A DNA stretch of 45,157 nucleotides from Nemertoderma westbladi (GCA_032718475.1 JAUCBJ010005823.1:1-45157); one strand, 5' to 3'. Counted from the first letter of the stretch, positions 1 through 10,530 are shown. The notes: generated by a model from the sequence alone, not told the origin. Numbers and translations are program-made.

Positions 1-55
1 AGTTTGGATAGATTTCATCAAAGATTGGCCGAGTTATTAACGTTTAAAATTGAAC

Positions 56-102
56 ACGACAGAACGACAGAACGACAGAACGACAGAACGACAGAACGAC
101 AG
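56..102. repeat. 8-bp microsatellite (ACGACAGA)n
   Basis: About six direct copies of ACGACAGA, nearly perfect. It sits next to a 60-bp stretch that is related, in reverse orientation, to the tandem pair at 15,500-15,640. Confidence 0.9.
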
Positions 103-103
103 G

Positions 104-165
104 TTGATTAATGGTACCACTACGCTAAGGCTCACTCACTTCGTGGCTCGCCCCACAATAAATTG
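104..165 (-). repeat. Dispersed repeat copy, related to 15,500-15,640
   Basis: Read on the minus strand, this stretch contains GGGGCGAGCCACGAA followed by a 'GAG..TTAGC' segment and 'GGTACCA'. The same order occurs twice in tandem at 15,500-15,640 on the plus strand. No coding potential is seen. Confidence 0.55.
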
Positions 166-179
166 GGACCCGAAAAATT

Positions 180-385
180 ACTATTAGAAAAATAGACGAT
201 ATTTTCTTACTATTAATAGTAATATGAATCATTATATTATAATTACATTATATAATAATTATACATTAAATCTAATAGTATATTATAAATAGTAATTAGT
301 ATATAACAATTTATATATACAATATAATAAGTAAATAGTAATTATACATTATATTATTATGTAATAGTAATGGTAAGAAAATCAA
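180..385. repeat. AT-rich foldback (imperfect inverted repeat)
   Basis: The left arm at 198-225 (GATATTTTCTTACTATTAAT...) is an imperfect reverse complement of the right arm at about 353-383 (ending GGTAAGAAAATC). The loop between them is almost pure A/T. It could be a small MITE, but no target duplication was identified. Confidence 0.5.
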
Positions 386-518
386 TTTTTTTGTATAACT
401 TGGGGCACTTGACAGAATCGCAATACATCTGGAGGAAAATAAACACAAATATTAACAACTTATTACTGATAATGATGAACAATGGAGACTTAAACTGTTA
501 TAACCTATGCTATTGATT

Positions 519-605
519 TTAGCTTATTGTTTTGGTTAAAATAACGTGCCACTGTAACCTGTTCCTTTCCCTTAATTGATAATTAACATTGTTCATTCGC
601 CAAGG
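519..605 (+). repeat. Dispersed repeat copy followed by a poly-C run
   Basis: This stretch shares the order 'TTATTGTTTTGGTTA', 'CGTGCCACTGTAA', 'TTAAT' and 'TTAACATTG' with 24,598-24,670. Both copies are followed within about 20-80 bp by a run of 20 or more C residues, so the C run seems to travel with the repeat. Confidence 0.6.
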
Positions 606-624
606 ATTTGCGTCAAGTACAATA

Positions 625-644
625 CCCCCCCCCCCCCCCCCCCC
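625..644. repeat. Poly-C homopolymer (20)
   Basis: An uninterrupted run of 20 C, striking in AT-rich surroundings. It is one of eight such C or G runs in the window. Confidence 0.95.
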
Positions 645-902
645 ATTCCCACTCCTGTCTCCCGGTGAACTACTGTACGTACTGTAATGTAAGTATGAGA
701 TGTTTCTACTGTACTTTTTGTGTGTTTGTATGGTCACTGACCATACAAACACATAAATAAATACATAAAAATCATAAGCAATAGGGCCTATGACCTGACC
801 ATAGGTCATAGGCCGTATTATTTATTGTTCATAATTCACGAAATTACATTGCAAGAATGCTATGCCTACTTCTAGATTACTCAAGAACTCATAAAAAAAA
901 CG

Positions 903-1127
903 TCTTTATATTATTCTTACGGATTTTACAGCTGCTTTCGATAGAATTAGTCGGCGACAACTGTTTTTAAAGCTTGCTTCAATGGAATGAGGAATAGTAC
1001 TTTTGTTTGCATTGATCGGTATGTATATGAACTCTAAAGTTGGCTCAGAATATTCCGAGATCTCCGAAATGATGTGTGGAATAAGACAAGGTGGCCCATC
1101 GAGTCCAATTTTACTTGTAGCCAAGGC
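903..1127 (+). pseudogene. Non-LTR retrotransposon reverse transcriptase fragment
   Basis: The plus-strand frame starting near 903 reads a decayed reverse transcriptase segment: TDFTAAFDRI, the usual 'D-x-x-A-F-D' block that carries one catalytic aspartate, and about 45 residues later GIRQGGPSSPILLV, the 'G-x-x-Q-G-x-x-x-S-P' block. One in-frame TGA lies between them, after 'LASME'. The YADD block that should follow is absent, because the frame runs into the foldback starting at 1147. This is a dead fragment of about 75 codons with no upstream or downstream domain. The clade cannot be assigned from so little sequence. It differs in sequence from the RT pieces at 28.1-29.6 kb. Confidence 0.8.
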
Positions 1128-1146
1128 GTACTATATATACAAGGCC

Positions 1147-1535
1147 ATGCCATCGAGTTAACTGGGGGCGGTGACTGGGGGAAGATTTTTTTACAACTAT
1201 TTGATATTTTGATATGGGGAGAGTTCTATAAATTTTCATTTGCTGCAATTTGGTCAATGGACGTAATTGAAGCATCCAGGTTAAGCAAGATACAAAATTT
1301 TATGGTAGCTAGTGTTTTAGATAGGTTTAGCTAGTAATTTCGACACTGGTTCCGACATCCTACTCCCCTCTATAAATATTTTGTAGTAGCTAGTTCTTGT
1401 TACTATTTGTATAGAAAATGTTCCAAAAGATGTTAGCTATTCATTACGTCCATTGACCAAATTGCAGCAAATGAAAATTTATAGAACTCTCCCCATATCA
1501 AAATATCTAATTTAACTCAGTTAACTCGATGGCAT
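1147..1535. repeat. Foldback element truncating the RT fragment
   Basis: The left arm (1147-1267) begins ATGCCATCGAGTTAAC and includes GATATGGGGAGAGTTCTAT. The right arm (1440-1535) is its reverse complement, ending GTTAACTCGATGGCAT, with long stretches of perfect pairing. The left arm carries about 25 extra G-rich bases. The loop is about 170 bp. It begins where the RT fragment stops being readable, so it probably inserted into or recombined with that retrotransposon. No transposase is present. Confidence 0.8.
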
Positions 1536-1539
1536 ATAA

Positions 1540-1760
1540 CTGGAAATATGGCTGGAAATACTATCTGATATCTTGTATTTCCGCAATTTACCTCCTTATG
1601 GCCTCCCAACTGTCAATACCATCATATGCTGCCACTGTGCGCAACCCTATCGTACTTGGCCGTCTTTAACCACTCGCTACAATGAAAGGGTAGTGTACAT
1701 TAACCATCAACCATCACGGCCACAATGATTAATTAAACGCTCTAGCTACTAATTTAGGTA
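1540..1760 (+). repeat. Dispersed repeat, copy 1 (partner at 15,815-16,080)
   Basis: Shared with 15,815-16,080 in the same orientation: CTGGAAATACTATCTGATA, CTGTCAATACCATC, TATGCTGCCACT and ACCATCACGGCCACAATGAT, in the same order and spacing apart from small indels. No coding signal is visible. It starts immediately after the right arm of the preceding foldback. Confidence 0.8.
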
Positions 1761-1763
1761 CGG

Positions 1764-2290
1764 CAAATTTTGGTGCTAGCATGAAATTTTGAAAATCCAT
1801 TCAATAGATAAAATTGCTTGTGACAATTTATTTCTTGCATTTTAGAGGTTTATGGCTGTTCTGAATTCAATGGAATATATAAATTATCGAACAAGACATC
1901 TCAAACTTGTATTTTTCGGAAGTGGGTGCAAAATGTGGTGCTAGCACCAAATTTTGAAAACCATCAAATATATCAATTGATTGTGTCATCTTGTTTCTTG
2001 CGTTATACGGGTTTGTTAGGGTTCTGAATTCAATGGAATCAGTAAAAATTTCATAAGAGTTTTCAAACTTGTATTTTTCGCCTGTGGGTGAAAATTGTTG
2101 TTTTGCACCAAATTTTGGAAAATGAGTAAATTGATCAGTAGATAGCATCATCTTGTTTCTTGCGTTATACGGGTTTATGAGGGTCCTGAATCCGATGGAA
2201 TCAATAAAAACAGCACTGGACATCGCAAACTTGTACTTTTTGTTGATTGGTACGAAATTTGGTGCTAGCACCAAAATTTGCCAAATTGGG
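1764..2290. repeat. 163-bp tandem repeat, about 3 copies
   Basis: Degenerate direct copies with a period of about 163 bp. The landmark GAATTCAATGGAAT (GAATCCGATGGAAT in the last copy) recurs at 1863, 2026 and 2188. Other shared blocks are 'TTGTTTCTTGC', 'AAACTTGTATTTTTCG' and the palindrome GGTGCTAGCACC. Open frames on both strands here are by-products of the repetition. Confidence 0.85.
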
Positions 2291-2751
2291 CCGAAAAATA
2301 CAAGTAGCAATGATCTGTCATATTTAAAATGTATTCCATTAGAATCAGCGCCCTAGAAAACCTAAAAATGTGAATTTATAGCATCGTATAAGTGAATTAA
2401 AATGTTGTGTTCTGACTGAAAAGTGCTGGTTACTTGTTTTTTTCATTTTTTTCCTACGCATAGAGCACCAAACAGCCATTTATGGTAATCATATTATTTT
2501 TAAATATTTTCCAATGTATTTTGCGCCTCAGAAAACCTGTATTGAAAAACAATTAGCCGAAAAATCTAACTTTCAAATTTTGTGAAAATTGTGCACTACT
2601 TGTAATTTCGGTGCTGCAATATTACCACCCCAGTACATTTTTTCGAAAATTTTTTTTTCGGTCGGATCCAGACTAGTGATACCTACGTACAAACAAAAAA
2701 TCAGACGTTTTCGTTAATATTTGTAGATTTTAGAGGGAAGGGTCAATATGA

Positions 2752-2771
2752 CCCCCCCCCCCCCCCCCCCC
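2752..2771. repeat. Poly-C homopolymer (20)
   Basis: A run of 20 C directly upstream of the C-rich tandem array that starts near 2808. Confidence 0.95.
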
Positions 2772-2807
2772 GGTATTTGTACAGCATTTTATAGCCCGGT
2801 ACTAATA

Positions 2808-3139
2808 GGGTTAACCCAAACAACGCCCTGCCACCTAACTCAAACAACGCCCAGCCTCCTAACCCATCAACACCCAACCTCCTAACCCAAACAATTCCCA
2901 AACTCCCAACCCAAACAACGCCGAACCCCTTAACACAAACAAACCCCAACCTCCTAACCCAAACAACGCCCAACCTCCTAACCCAAACAACGCCCAGCCT
3001 CCTTAAACAACGCCCAGCCTTCTAGCTCAAACAACGCCCAGCCTCCTTACCCAAACAATTCCCAAACTCCCAACCCAAACAACGCCGAACCCCATCCCTT
3101 TAACCCAAATAACGCCCATCTTCCCAACCCAAACAACTG
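2808..3139. repeat. Degenerate ~24-bp C/A-rich tandem array
   Basis: About 14 imperfect units around the core AACCCAAACAACGCCCA followed by 'GCCTCCT'. Two copies of a longer block containing 'CAATTCCCAAACTCCCAACC' (near 2893 and 3056) suggest a duplication inside the array. The strand asymmetry is strong, with almost no G on the plus strand. Confidence 0.85.
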
Positions 3140-3295
3140 ATGTGGTACTGTATTTGGTGTGAAAATGGCACAATGTGTATCACTTGAGTATATACTACTG
3201 TACAGACTCAGTCAGTCAGTATCAGCTGTATAATTATTATATTGTCGTGAGTAATATAATATATAACAACATAATATACATAAACATTGATTATT

Positions 3296-3480
3296 TACAT
3301 AGCGCTATTCTACGCTCGACATACTCAAAGCGCTTTTATTATCATTAACCCAGAAAAGACAGGTTCTCATTATACCGCTGGGTTGGCGTAGGCACTAATG
3401 TCTAAAGTGTCTTACCTAGGGACACAACAGTGTGAAATTTCTACAGCCTTTAGTCGGATTCGAACCTCCGCCACCAAACA
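3296..3480 (-). repeat. Probable tRNA-derived SINE (minus strand)
   Basis: On the minus strand the head carries GGTTCGAATCC, a good RNA polymerase III B box (GGTTCGANNCC), preceded by 'GGTGGCGGA'. The body continues through 'CCCTAGGTAAGACACTTTAG' to a tail with 'AAGCGCTTTGAG'. The length of about 185 bp fits a SINE. It is not a functional tRNA, because no cloverleaf can be closed around the B box. Confidence 0.55.
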
Positions 3481-3676
3481 CTATACATACTGTATAAATT
3501 TCAAAATGTGTAATTATATTTGTAATTCGTATACAATAATTCTTTTTTACAAAATGACAAAAGGGTCTTAGAACTATTTACAATTATTGTTGACCCTGAC
3601 TCGCCCACAAATAGTGGCATTAAGCAATGGCTTCGCCTACTATGTGGCTCGCAAACGATTGAAACATTGGAACTGA

Positions 3677-3764
3677 ATTAGCTTCCATTGAAAATAAGTT
3701 CGCTTCCATTGAAAATAAGTTCGCTTCAATTGGAAATAAATTCGCATGAATTGAAACTAAGTTC
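3677..3764. repeat. 21-bp tandem repeat, 4 copies
   Basis: Four imperfect copies of a unit containing 'CTTCCATTGAAAATAAGTTCG'-like sequence. The first two are nearly identical and the last two are diverged. Confidence 0.85.
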
Positions 3765-3799
3765 GCCTTTGAAAATGTACTGTACGCTTGGATCTAAGT

Positions 3800-4735
3800 T
3801 TGTGGTACCGGGTTAATATAGTCATCCAGGTCTGTTTTTTTAAGACCACAGCTGTTACATTGGCACAATAAGTTGCTGTACAGTAATAATAAATTATGAA
3901 CAGCCGTGGTGTTTAGGTCGCATCGATCAGTCGCGGTTTAGGGCAGCGTCAGCTTCTCAGGGAATGGCTGAGGAAAATAATAACTGCCAATTATTATTAT
4001 AAGAATGAAATGGCAGCAATTATTATGGAGAAAATTTTCTTTGTGAATAACTTCCTGTATTATTTCAATAGTTTTGTACTTTATAGGTCATTAATTTTGG
4101 GTAATGCAGAAAAATTTTCAAACAAACAATGTTTCTATCCTAATTATTCAATAAATTTTCATATAATTTAGTAGAAATTTACAAACTTATTACAATAAAA
4201 ATAAAATGATAGTTATTATAATATAGTAGAATAATATAATATGCGACATGTTATTTTCACGATATTGTAAAAAATGAAGAGTACAGTAGGCCTAGTGTAC
4301 CTTAAACTGTACTGTATACATTACTTTAGGCTGTGGCGGGAAATTAAAAAATTAAAAAATTCTAAAAAAACTTAGGGCTATAGTTCGTCCAGCCAGTCCT
4401 GCTGCCATACTCAACTTCAACGTCGAATAGTTCTCCTGGAGAAGCTCTGCACTCCATCTCAATTTAATTCATAATTGCGGTATTCTTAATAATACATACA
4501 GTATAGTAATTTCAGAATGAAATAAAGAAAGCCAACGCTGTAGTTATAAGAAGTAAAGGACAGCTAAATCTAAATTTAAATTAATTTTAAGTTTCATCCA
4601 GTATTATTTATGATTTGGTTGTTTATGTGAGGATTTTGGAATATCAACTGTATCTTTAAATTAATTATTAATTATCGAAATTGGTGAAAATGTTTCTCGT
4701 ATTGGGGAACTTGATACCTGGCAGTAGGGTTTGTG
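3800..4735. other. AT-rich interval, no gene seen
   Basis: No reading frame of note and no structured repeat recognised beyond short A/T tracts. The GTAGGCCTA motif occurs once. Confidence 0.5.
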
Positions 4736-4736
4736 A

Positions 4737-5125
4737 CTCACAATGTTTGTCACATTACTCAACGCCGTCAGTATTAACAGCGAGTTGTTATTTAGAACTT
4801 TACAACATAGGACATTACAGTATTGTATTGGCATGTACATTTAGGTAGTATTGTATTGGTTATGTAATGTCAGGACCGCGAGCTGTTAAGTTACGCTGCC
4901 ATGGTTACCACGTAATCAAAAGGTGGTATTTAATATGAATTGCCTGACAACCAGATAGGCCTACTGTATTACCTACCGGTAAGCGGTATAGCTACTTTAC
5001 AGTGCTCTGATCCTAGTGTCTTTATTTTCACCGACTCACTAACGTTCGTTCGTGTAACAAAGCACTCGGATCATCACACTGTAAAGTGCTACTTTACATA
5101 CAAGTATGTAAATAGTTAAATTATT
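4737..5125 (+). repeat. Dispersed repeat copy A with terminal hairpin
   Basis: This is homologous to 6935-7560. Shared blocks in order are 'ACTCAACGCC', 'AGTATTAACA.CGAGTTGTT', 'TGTATTGGC.TGTACATTT', 'CAGATAGGCCT.CTG', 'ATTACCTACCGGTA' and 'CACTAACGTTCGTTCGTGTA'. At its 3' end (4994-5087) ACTTTACAGTG and its complement CACTGTAAAGT form inverted arms around a loop of about 55 bp. It looks like a nonautonomous element or a duplicated segment. No target duplication was found. Confidence 0.8.
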
Positions 5126-5329
5126 TTCGCAAAATTAATTACTTTAGCCATCACCCAGTAAGAAGTAGGGAGTTAAAACTATCTCTACTTCAAATTCCAC
5201 TCGATTGGTAGATGGGGGGCGGGGCGGGGGTTGTATAATTTGGAACGGCGCACCAATGGAATGCATGGAATACAGTAGAACATTTTGGCACTAGTATAGC
5301 TTGTGTGACCATTTCGAAACATTGACGTT

Positions 5330-5600
5330 TTCGTGTTTTTGAGTGGTTTTTGATATTGGTGAATGTTCTAGTAGAATGTTCTAGTCCTAATTCCTTGCCT
5401 AGTAACGCCTAGTGAATTATAGAACCTTTAGTAGATATTTATATGGTAGCTGGTGAATTTCTTACAAGCTAGTAGGGCCTATATTGAAAAAATATATAAT
5501 TATTTTGAGTTTTTTTTTATCTTGGTGAATGTTCTAGAATCTTAGTAGATATTTTGTTATAGTAGCTAGTAATTTTTCACTAGCTTAGTATTTTAAGAAA
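5330..5600. repeat. Two degenerate direct copies (~170 bp)
   Basis: TTGGTGAATGTTCTAG, 'TTAGTAGATATT' and 'GTAGCTRGTRAATTT' occur in the same order near 5355-5480 and 5522-5590. No coding content is seen. Confidence 0.6.
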
Positions 5601-6934
5601 ATAAATAAATAACCATGGCCATACTTACTACTATTCCGCAACCATGGCCTGCAGCGAACAATAATTCTTGCAATCTTTGAACGCCTATATCTCAGTTGTT
5701 TCTCAACGAACTTCAGATATTGTTACATATTTGGAATCCTTGCAACGCAAGCTTACTAATGATATAAAAAAATACGATTAATGTGAAAAATGCCAATGAT
5801 ACGGATGGTGCGATTTCGCAAAAGACACTTTTAAAACGCTTATAAAAATAATTCAAAGGTAAAATCGAAAATTCCGGCTTCATGGTAACAACCACGGTGA
5901 GTTGAACTAGTTGTGTTTCAAATGTCAAGCAATATGATAAAGATTTGTAGAAAAATCTGGGGGGGGGGGGGGTCCGTGTCATTAGAAAATGACACTATAT
6001 TACGGGTGATGGTGTATACAATACAATGTAACATTGTTACAGGTATGATGGTTATATTTGTTTTGTAAATCCTATAATGATAAAGTGCACAGGTACACAT
6101 GCGCAACTATTTACACAGTTGTATTTCACAGAGCAAACAAACGTATAAGATAGATAGATGGGGTGATACAATACCAGGGACTAGGAATTCCAAGAAAACT
6201 TAATACTTACCCCAATCGTTTGTTTGGTCTAAGGCCTATATCATTGTTTGCCGACTGCCAGTCATGGTTATCTTATTTCAATCTGATAACAAACAATTAA
6301 ATGACTACTGATTTAATATTGTGTGGCGTATAAGGATAACAGTAATTTTTGATTTGTATTGTGCTAGCTCTTTACATGGTAGTTATATAAAGATTGTTTT
6401 ATTATATTATATTTATTGTAAGCATGGGACGTCACTTTTTTTACAAACAGCAAAACAACGTTCTCAAAATCATTTTTCATCTCAATTGTTCTCAATCAAT
6501 AATAATTTTTAAGACACTATAAATTTGTGGCCTACTCAGATTCACTAAGTAATTCAAGTTCTATTTATGTTAACTGTACCTGAAGATAAATAGCTACATT
6601 AATAAACTATAATTTTCATTTAAAAATATATTTTACTTTTGTAAAATTTTACAAAATACATGATTACAGTTTTATAAAAGTAGATTCTAGAAAGAATATT
6701 CTTGATTTATATCAGTGATTATTATCTTTGATTGTACTCACACACTACATTCGTTCCAGGATATAAAAATAAAATAATAGAATTAATTCTAACAAATTTT
6801 AAAACACTTGGGTGGTAGTGTTTCATGACGGTTTATTATTCTAAAAAACCAATGAACATTTTCAATTCGGCTTTTGGCAACATCAACACGTGTTTGAAAT
6901 TTTCATAATATCTGAAAAACGAAGTAAATTGAAA
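5600..6934. other. AT-rich interval, no gene seen
   Basis: Contains a run of 14 G at 5959-5972 and otherwise unstructured AT-rich sequence. The short open frames do not resemble any protein. Confidence 0.5.
5959..5972. repeat. Poly-G homopolymer (14)
   Basis: An uninterrupted G14 run. Confidence 0.95.
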
Positions 6935-7560
6935 AAATTGTAACATAACTCAACGCCTTTAGTATTAACAACGAGTTGTTATTTAGCACTTTAGAACTTT
7001 AGAAGACATTACAGCATTGTATTGGCCTGTACATTTGGTATTGTATTTGGTGTTATTGTTTACGTGGTAACCATGACGGCGTTAAGTAATGTCCACTAAG
7101 GGGACATTACTTAACGCCGTCATTGGATACCACCTAAACAATAGGTGGAAATTTGCCTGTCAGCCAGATAGGCCTTCTGCATTACCTACCGGTAGGCGGG
7201 GTATAGCTATTAATAACCAGTAGGGCCTAGCTATATTATTATAACATGGCTCCACACGCCACCATAAATATAAGCTAACTTATTTATAACATAATTTATG
7301 TCATTTTTACATTTATTTATACAGCAACTAGTATAATTTGTGCAGTTTCTATCACTTATAATGTATATATACAATCATTTCGTAATGTTAAAATTTTGGA
7401 ATAAAACTACATACATACTTGTTGCAAAGTACTTTACAGTGTTCTGATTCTCGTGGCTTTATTTTCACTCACTCACTAACGTTCGTTCGTGTAACAAAGC
7501 CACTAGGATCATCACACTGTAAAGTTCTAATTTACACACAAGTATGTAAATAGTTATTAG
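6935..7560 (+). repeat. Dispersed repeat copy B, just upstream of SLC22 gene
   Basis: Second copy of the repeat at 4737-5125, in the same orientation. It is longer because of a near-perfect palindrome (7073-7123) and an extra stretch of about 220 bp (about 7208-7425). The terminal hairpin (7431-7525, arms ACTTTACAGTG and CACTGTAAAGT) ends about 60 bp before the transporter start codon. The element therefore probably supplies the promoter-proximal or 5' untranslated sequence of that gene. Confidence 0.8.
7073..7123. repeat. Perfect inverted repeat (22-bp arms, 7-nt loop)
   Basis: GACGGCGTTAAGTAATGTCC (7075-7094) is exactly complementary to 7102-7121, with two further pairs outside and a 7-nt spacer. 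Pairing continues imperfectly outward (GTGGTA / TACCAC). Copy A of the surrounding repeat lacks the second arm. Confidence 0.95.
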
Positions 7561-7584
7561 TTAATTCCTAATATACTATAGTTT

Positions 7585-9375
7585 ATGAAGTATATGCTAA
7601 TAAAAATGACTGATAACGATAAACTTGATGATTATAATGGTAAGGGATTCGCTGAGACTGACATTGAGCTTCTCCCTGTTGGAACGCAAGCAGAGGACTC
7701 AATTGCCAATGATTTTCAATTTGACGAGATTTGGGATTATGTGGGAGGATTCGGAAAATATCAATGGATTTTCGTGTATTGCCTTATAGTTATGTGTGGG
7801 GCGGCGGTGCCATCGTTTGGCACTATGGAGTTGGTGTTTATGGATGCGAACACTGGTTACAAGTGCGAACTGCCTTCCATTGGATTTAGAGAGGAAATCA
7901 GTATAGATAACATGATACCAATACCAGTCGAAAAAAATAAGTCAGCAGATGGATGCAAGGCTTATGATAGAGGTTCAAATCAGTCGAGCAACTCAACAAT
8001 AACGCTTTATAATTCTAGCTACATTAAAGAAATCGATTGTCCCATTGAGTTTATTAAATTCGATAATTCGGTATTCACAAATTCATTTGTTATGGAGTTC
8101 AAACTAGTGTGCGATAAGCGGGCCAATTTCCAATTCGCTAAGACAGCATTCCTTCTTGGATACATTCCGGGTGCCGCTATTTTTGGGTTCACTTCTGATC
8201 GGTTCGGGCGAAAGACCACAATGTTCATATCGATGTTTTTATTGATTTGTATGCAGTTTGTATTGTTTATTGCTCCATGGGATTCCAAATTTTTTATATT
8301 TCAGAGGTTCGTTTTAGGTATGGGGAATTCCGGAGCTTACAACTGCGGGGTTATTCTGGCATCTGAGTTGGTCGGTAAAAAATTCAGATCAATAGTCGGG
8401 TTATCTTTTGAAGCTTTTTACGGTGTCGGAATGATTATCGCTACCACATGTTCGTACGTATTTCGAAAGTACCCCTGGTACTATTTCCACGTCTCACAAA
8501 TAGTGCCTATCATAGTCTACTTCAGTTACATATTCTTCTGTCCAGAATCTCCACGTTGGCTCGTTACGACAGGGAAATGGAAACGCGCGAGGAAGGAGTT
8601 GTTAAGAATGTCCAGGATCAACAGCAGAGATATACCCAAAGAGTTTATGGATGAGGCTGAGGAAGCTGCTTCTAAAAATAAGATTGAGAAGTCCACCACA
8701 AAAAAGTTTGATGATAATGAAGGCGAAGATAAACATGATAGAGATAGTATGAAGTTTAGCGGTGCTCTATCTGTTGTGAAGAAGTGGTATGTTTGCCAGG
8801 TTTTGTGTCATCGCGAACTGATGACACGGATTGTAGTGATGTCTCTGATATGGGTTGCGTTAGGGCTATGTTGGGTCGGACTTCTACTGGGGGTCTCAGA
8901 TCTGCCGACTGATTTCTTCGTAACTAACATTATTTCTGGGCTTACCGAGGTCATCGCTTGCGTGCTTGGATTTCTCCTTCAAAATAGGGGAAGAAAGCTA
9001 TCGATGATGGGCACTTTGATCTTCTCGGGAGCAGCATGTCTTTCCTGCGCTTGGATTCCACCCGAAGTGGCCTCAGGTTGGCTAAAAACTGGAGTAGCTC
9101 TTGCCGGTAAAACTGCTATAAGCACAGGATGGGCTATGGTCTATGTGTACGCAATTGAACTTTACCCAACAGATATTAGGTCTCAAGTATTGTCTGTGAA
9201 TGGGATTGTATCAGGGTTAGCTGGGGCTACTGTACCCTTGTTGACAATGATGGCTAGTTGGAGTGAGTTGCCTTTCGTTTTATATGGAGCCACTTGTCTA
9301 TTTGCTGGATTGTCCGTACTGCTCTTACCTGAAACTAAAGAAAAACCGCTCCCTGATAGCATTTCTGATGTATAG
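7585..9375 (+). CDS. SLC22-type organic ion transporter (MFS), intronless
   Basis: Predicted plasma-membrane carrier of organic cations, anions or zwitterions in the SLC22 branch of the major facilitator superfamily. The 596 residues and the layout fit the family. The first membrane segment is at about 58-82. A large extracellular loop of about 100 residues follows, with N-glycosylation sequons (NQSS, NSTI, NSS) and several Cys. DRFGRK is at 205-210, the loop 2-3 signature. PESPRWL at about 320-326 marks the end of TM6. NRGRK is at about 467, ELYPTDIRS at 525-533, and LLPETK near the end. The central cytoplasmic loop carries an acidic, Lys-rich insert (KFDDNEGEDKHDRD). The first ATG (7585) is used; a second in-frame ATG at 7606 (MTDNDK), preceded by AAAA, may be the real start. 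The frame is unbroken with no intron, whereas vertebrate SLC22 genes have many, so a retrocopy or intron loss is possible. The substrate cannot be told from sequence, and no polyadenylation signal was identified. Confidence 0.95.
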   Translation: MKYMLIKMTDNDKLDDYNGKGFAETDIELLPVGTQAEDSIANDFQFDEIWDYVGGFGKYQWIFVYCLIVMCGAAVPSFGTMELVFMDANTGYKCELPSIGFREEISIDNMIPIPVEKNKSADGCKAYDRGSNQSSNSTITLYNSSYIKEIDCPIEFIKFDNSVFTNSFVMEFKLVCDKRANFQFAKTAFLLGYIPGAAIFGFTSDRFGRKTTMFISMFLLICMQFVLFIAPWDSKFFIFQRFVLGMGNSGAYNCGVILASELVGKKFRSIVGLSFEAFYGVGMIIATTCSYVFRKYPWYYFHVSQIVPIIVYFSYIFFCPESPRWLVTTGKWKRARKELLRMSRINSRDIPKEFMDEAEEAASKNKIEKSTTKKFDDNEGEDKHDRDSMKFSGALSVVKKWYVCQVLCHRELMTRIVVMSLIWVALGLCWVGLLLGVSDLPTDFFVTNIISGLTEVIACVLGFLLQNRGRKLSMMGTLIFSGAACLSCAWIPPEVASGWLKTGVALAGKTAISTGWAMVYVYAIELYPTDIRSQVLSVNGIVSGLAGATVPLLTMMASWSELPFVLYGATCLFAGLSVLLLPETKEKPLPDSISDV

Positions 9376-10193
9376 ATTAAGAGTTTACAGTTTACTAAAT
9401 ATAATATGGTGTTGGAATGTTGAGCCGAAATACATACTGTAATACATTCCAATCACCCCAACTAAAGGCGACATACTGAGAACTCAGTATTTTTTTCAAT
9501 GTTCAATATCATCATTATCATTATTATCTTATGCCAAGCATTATTCTGATGGCGTGTTAAACCCCATACTTTAAAGATAATGCTAAAATTAAGGTTTAGT
9601 TTATGGCCAAGGAGGCTACTATAGGCTGTCCCTATTGGGCAAGAACGATGTACACGTGAGGTATATTTCCAATACTCTGTATCCATCTACTACTCACCTT
9701 GCTGCTGAGATATGCGCGGCTCGACCTCAATTGGTATCACCACCGCTTCGTGTGTAGCAATAACGCGTATCATGGTTTCTGACCCATAAATACAAGATTA
9801 TTATCTGTCATCAAATCTGCCTGTAACTCTGAAATATCCTTTGCTATAAGATCATGTTTTTACGTTATATTTGAACTATTTATTTATATTTGCCGTTTTG
9901 TGCTTTCACTATATAAATTACTATGAATTATTGTAAAGGGTTGGGACATAATTTGTTTGTTCAAGCAGGAATTTAGGTTTAGTATAGATCTCCTTTTTTA
10001 TAATTGAAAACCAATGGTATTCGGAATACAATCTGTTCCCTGGTAGTGTTGTTAACAACAAAGTAGGCGTAATAGGTCACAGGCCTCCGTTCTCGGCACT
10101 AATGATCTCTGGTTCCGCACATTGTGGTCTCAATCACACTGCATACATCCTCAAGAAGCGCATGTAAGAAAGGAGTCATGCACTAATAACATA
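9376..10193. other. Intergenic, no gene seen
   Basis: Unstructured AT-rich sequence downstream of the transporter. It includes its 3' untranslated region, whose end I cannot place because no AATAAA is seen near the stop. Confidence 0.4.
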
Positions 10194-10443
10194 CCTCACT
10201 TAAATTAAAATACTGAAAATAATATGGTGGTCGTACTCTATCAGCGGACTTTAAGTAATTAATTACAATGAAATATAGGTCTCTCGCTATTAGCGGGCGC
10301 CTATACCTACTTAAAATCTGAATTAATGAAACCGCTAGCGATTGGATACATTAGTTGTATCTAGGCAACAATGTAGCACTGCACCTACTGTAGGCTACAC
10401 CAACATACATATCATACAGCCTGGGCGTAGACGCTGTGCAGAC

Positions 10444-10530
10444 AGAGGTGCCGACATAGGTGCCGACATAGGTGCCGACATAGGTGCCGACATAGGTGCC
10501 GACACAGGTGCCGACACAGGTGCCGACATA
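10444..10530 (+). repeat. 12-bp minisatellite, left arm (~7 units)
   Basis: Units GACATAGGTGCC and GACACAGGTGCC. They are the reverse complement of the array at 10,718-10,995. Confidence 0.95.

Noticed and set aside
1867-2356. 147-codon minus-strand and 67-codon plus-strand open frames
   Set aside because: Both cross the 163-bp tandem repeat and show internal repetition matching the DNA period; no family was recognised.
3440-3475. Possible tRNA gene because of GGTTCGAATCC
   Set aside because: Acceptor, D and anticodon stems cannot be paired at the proper distances; the B box belongs to a SINE-like repeat.
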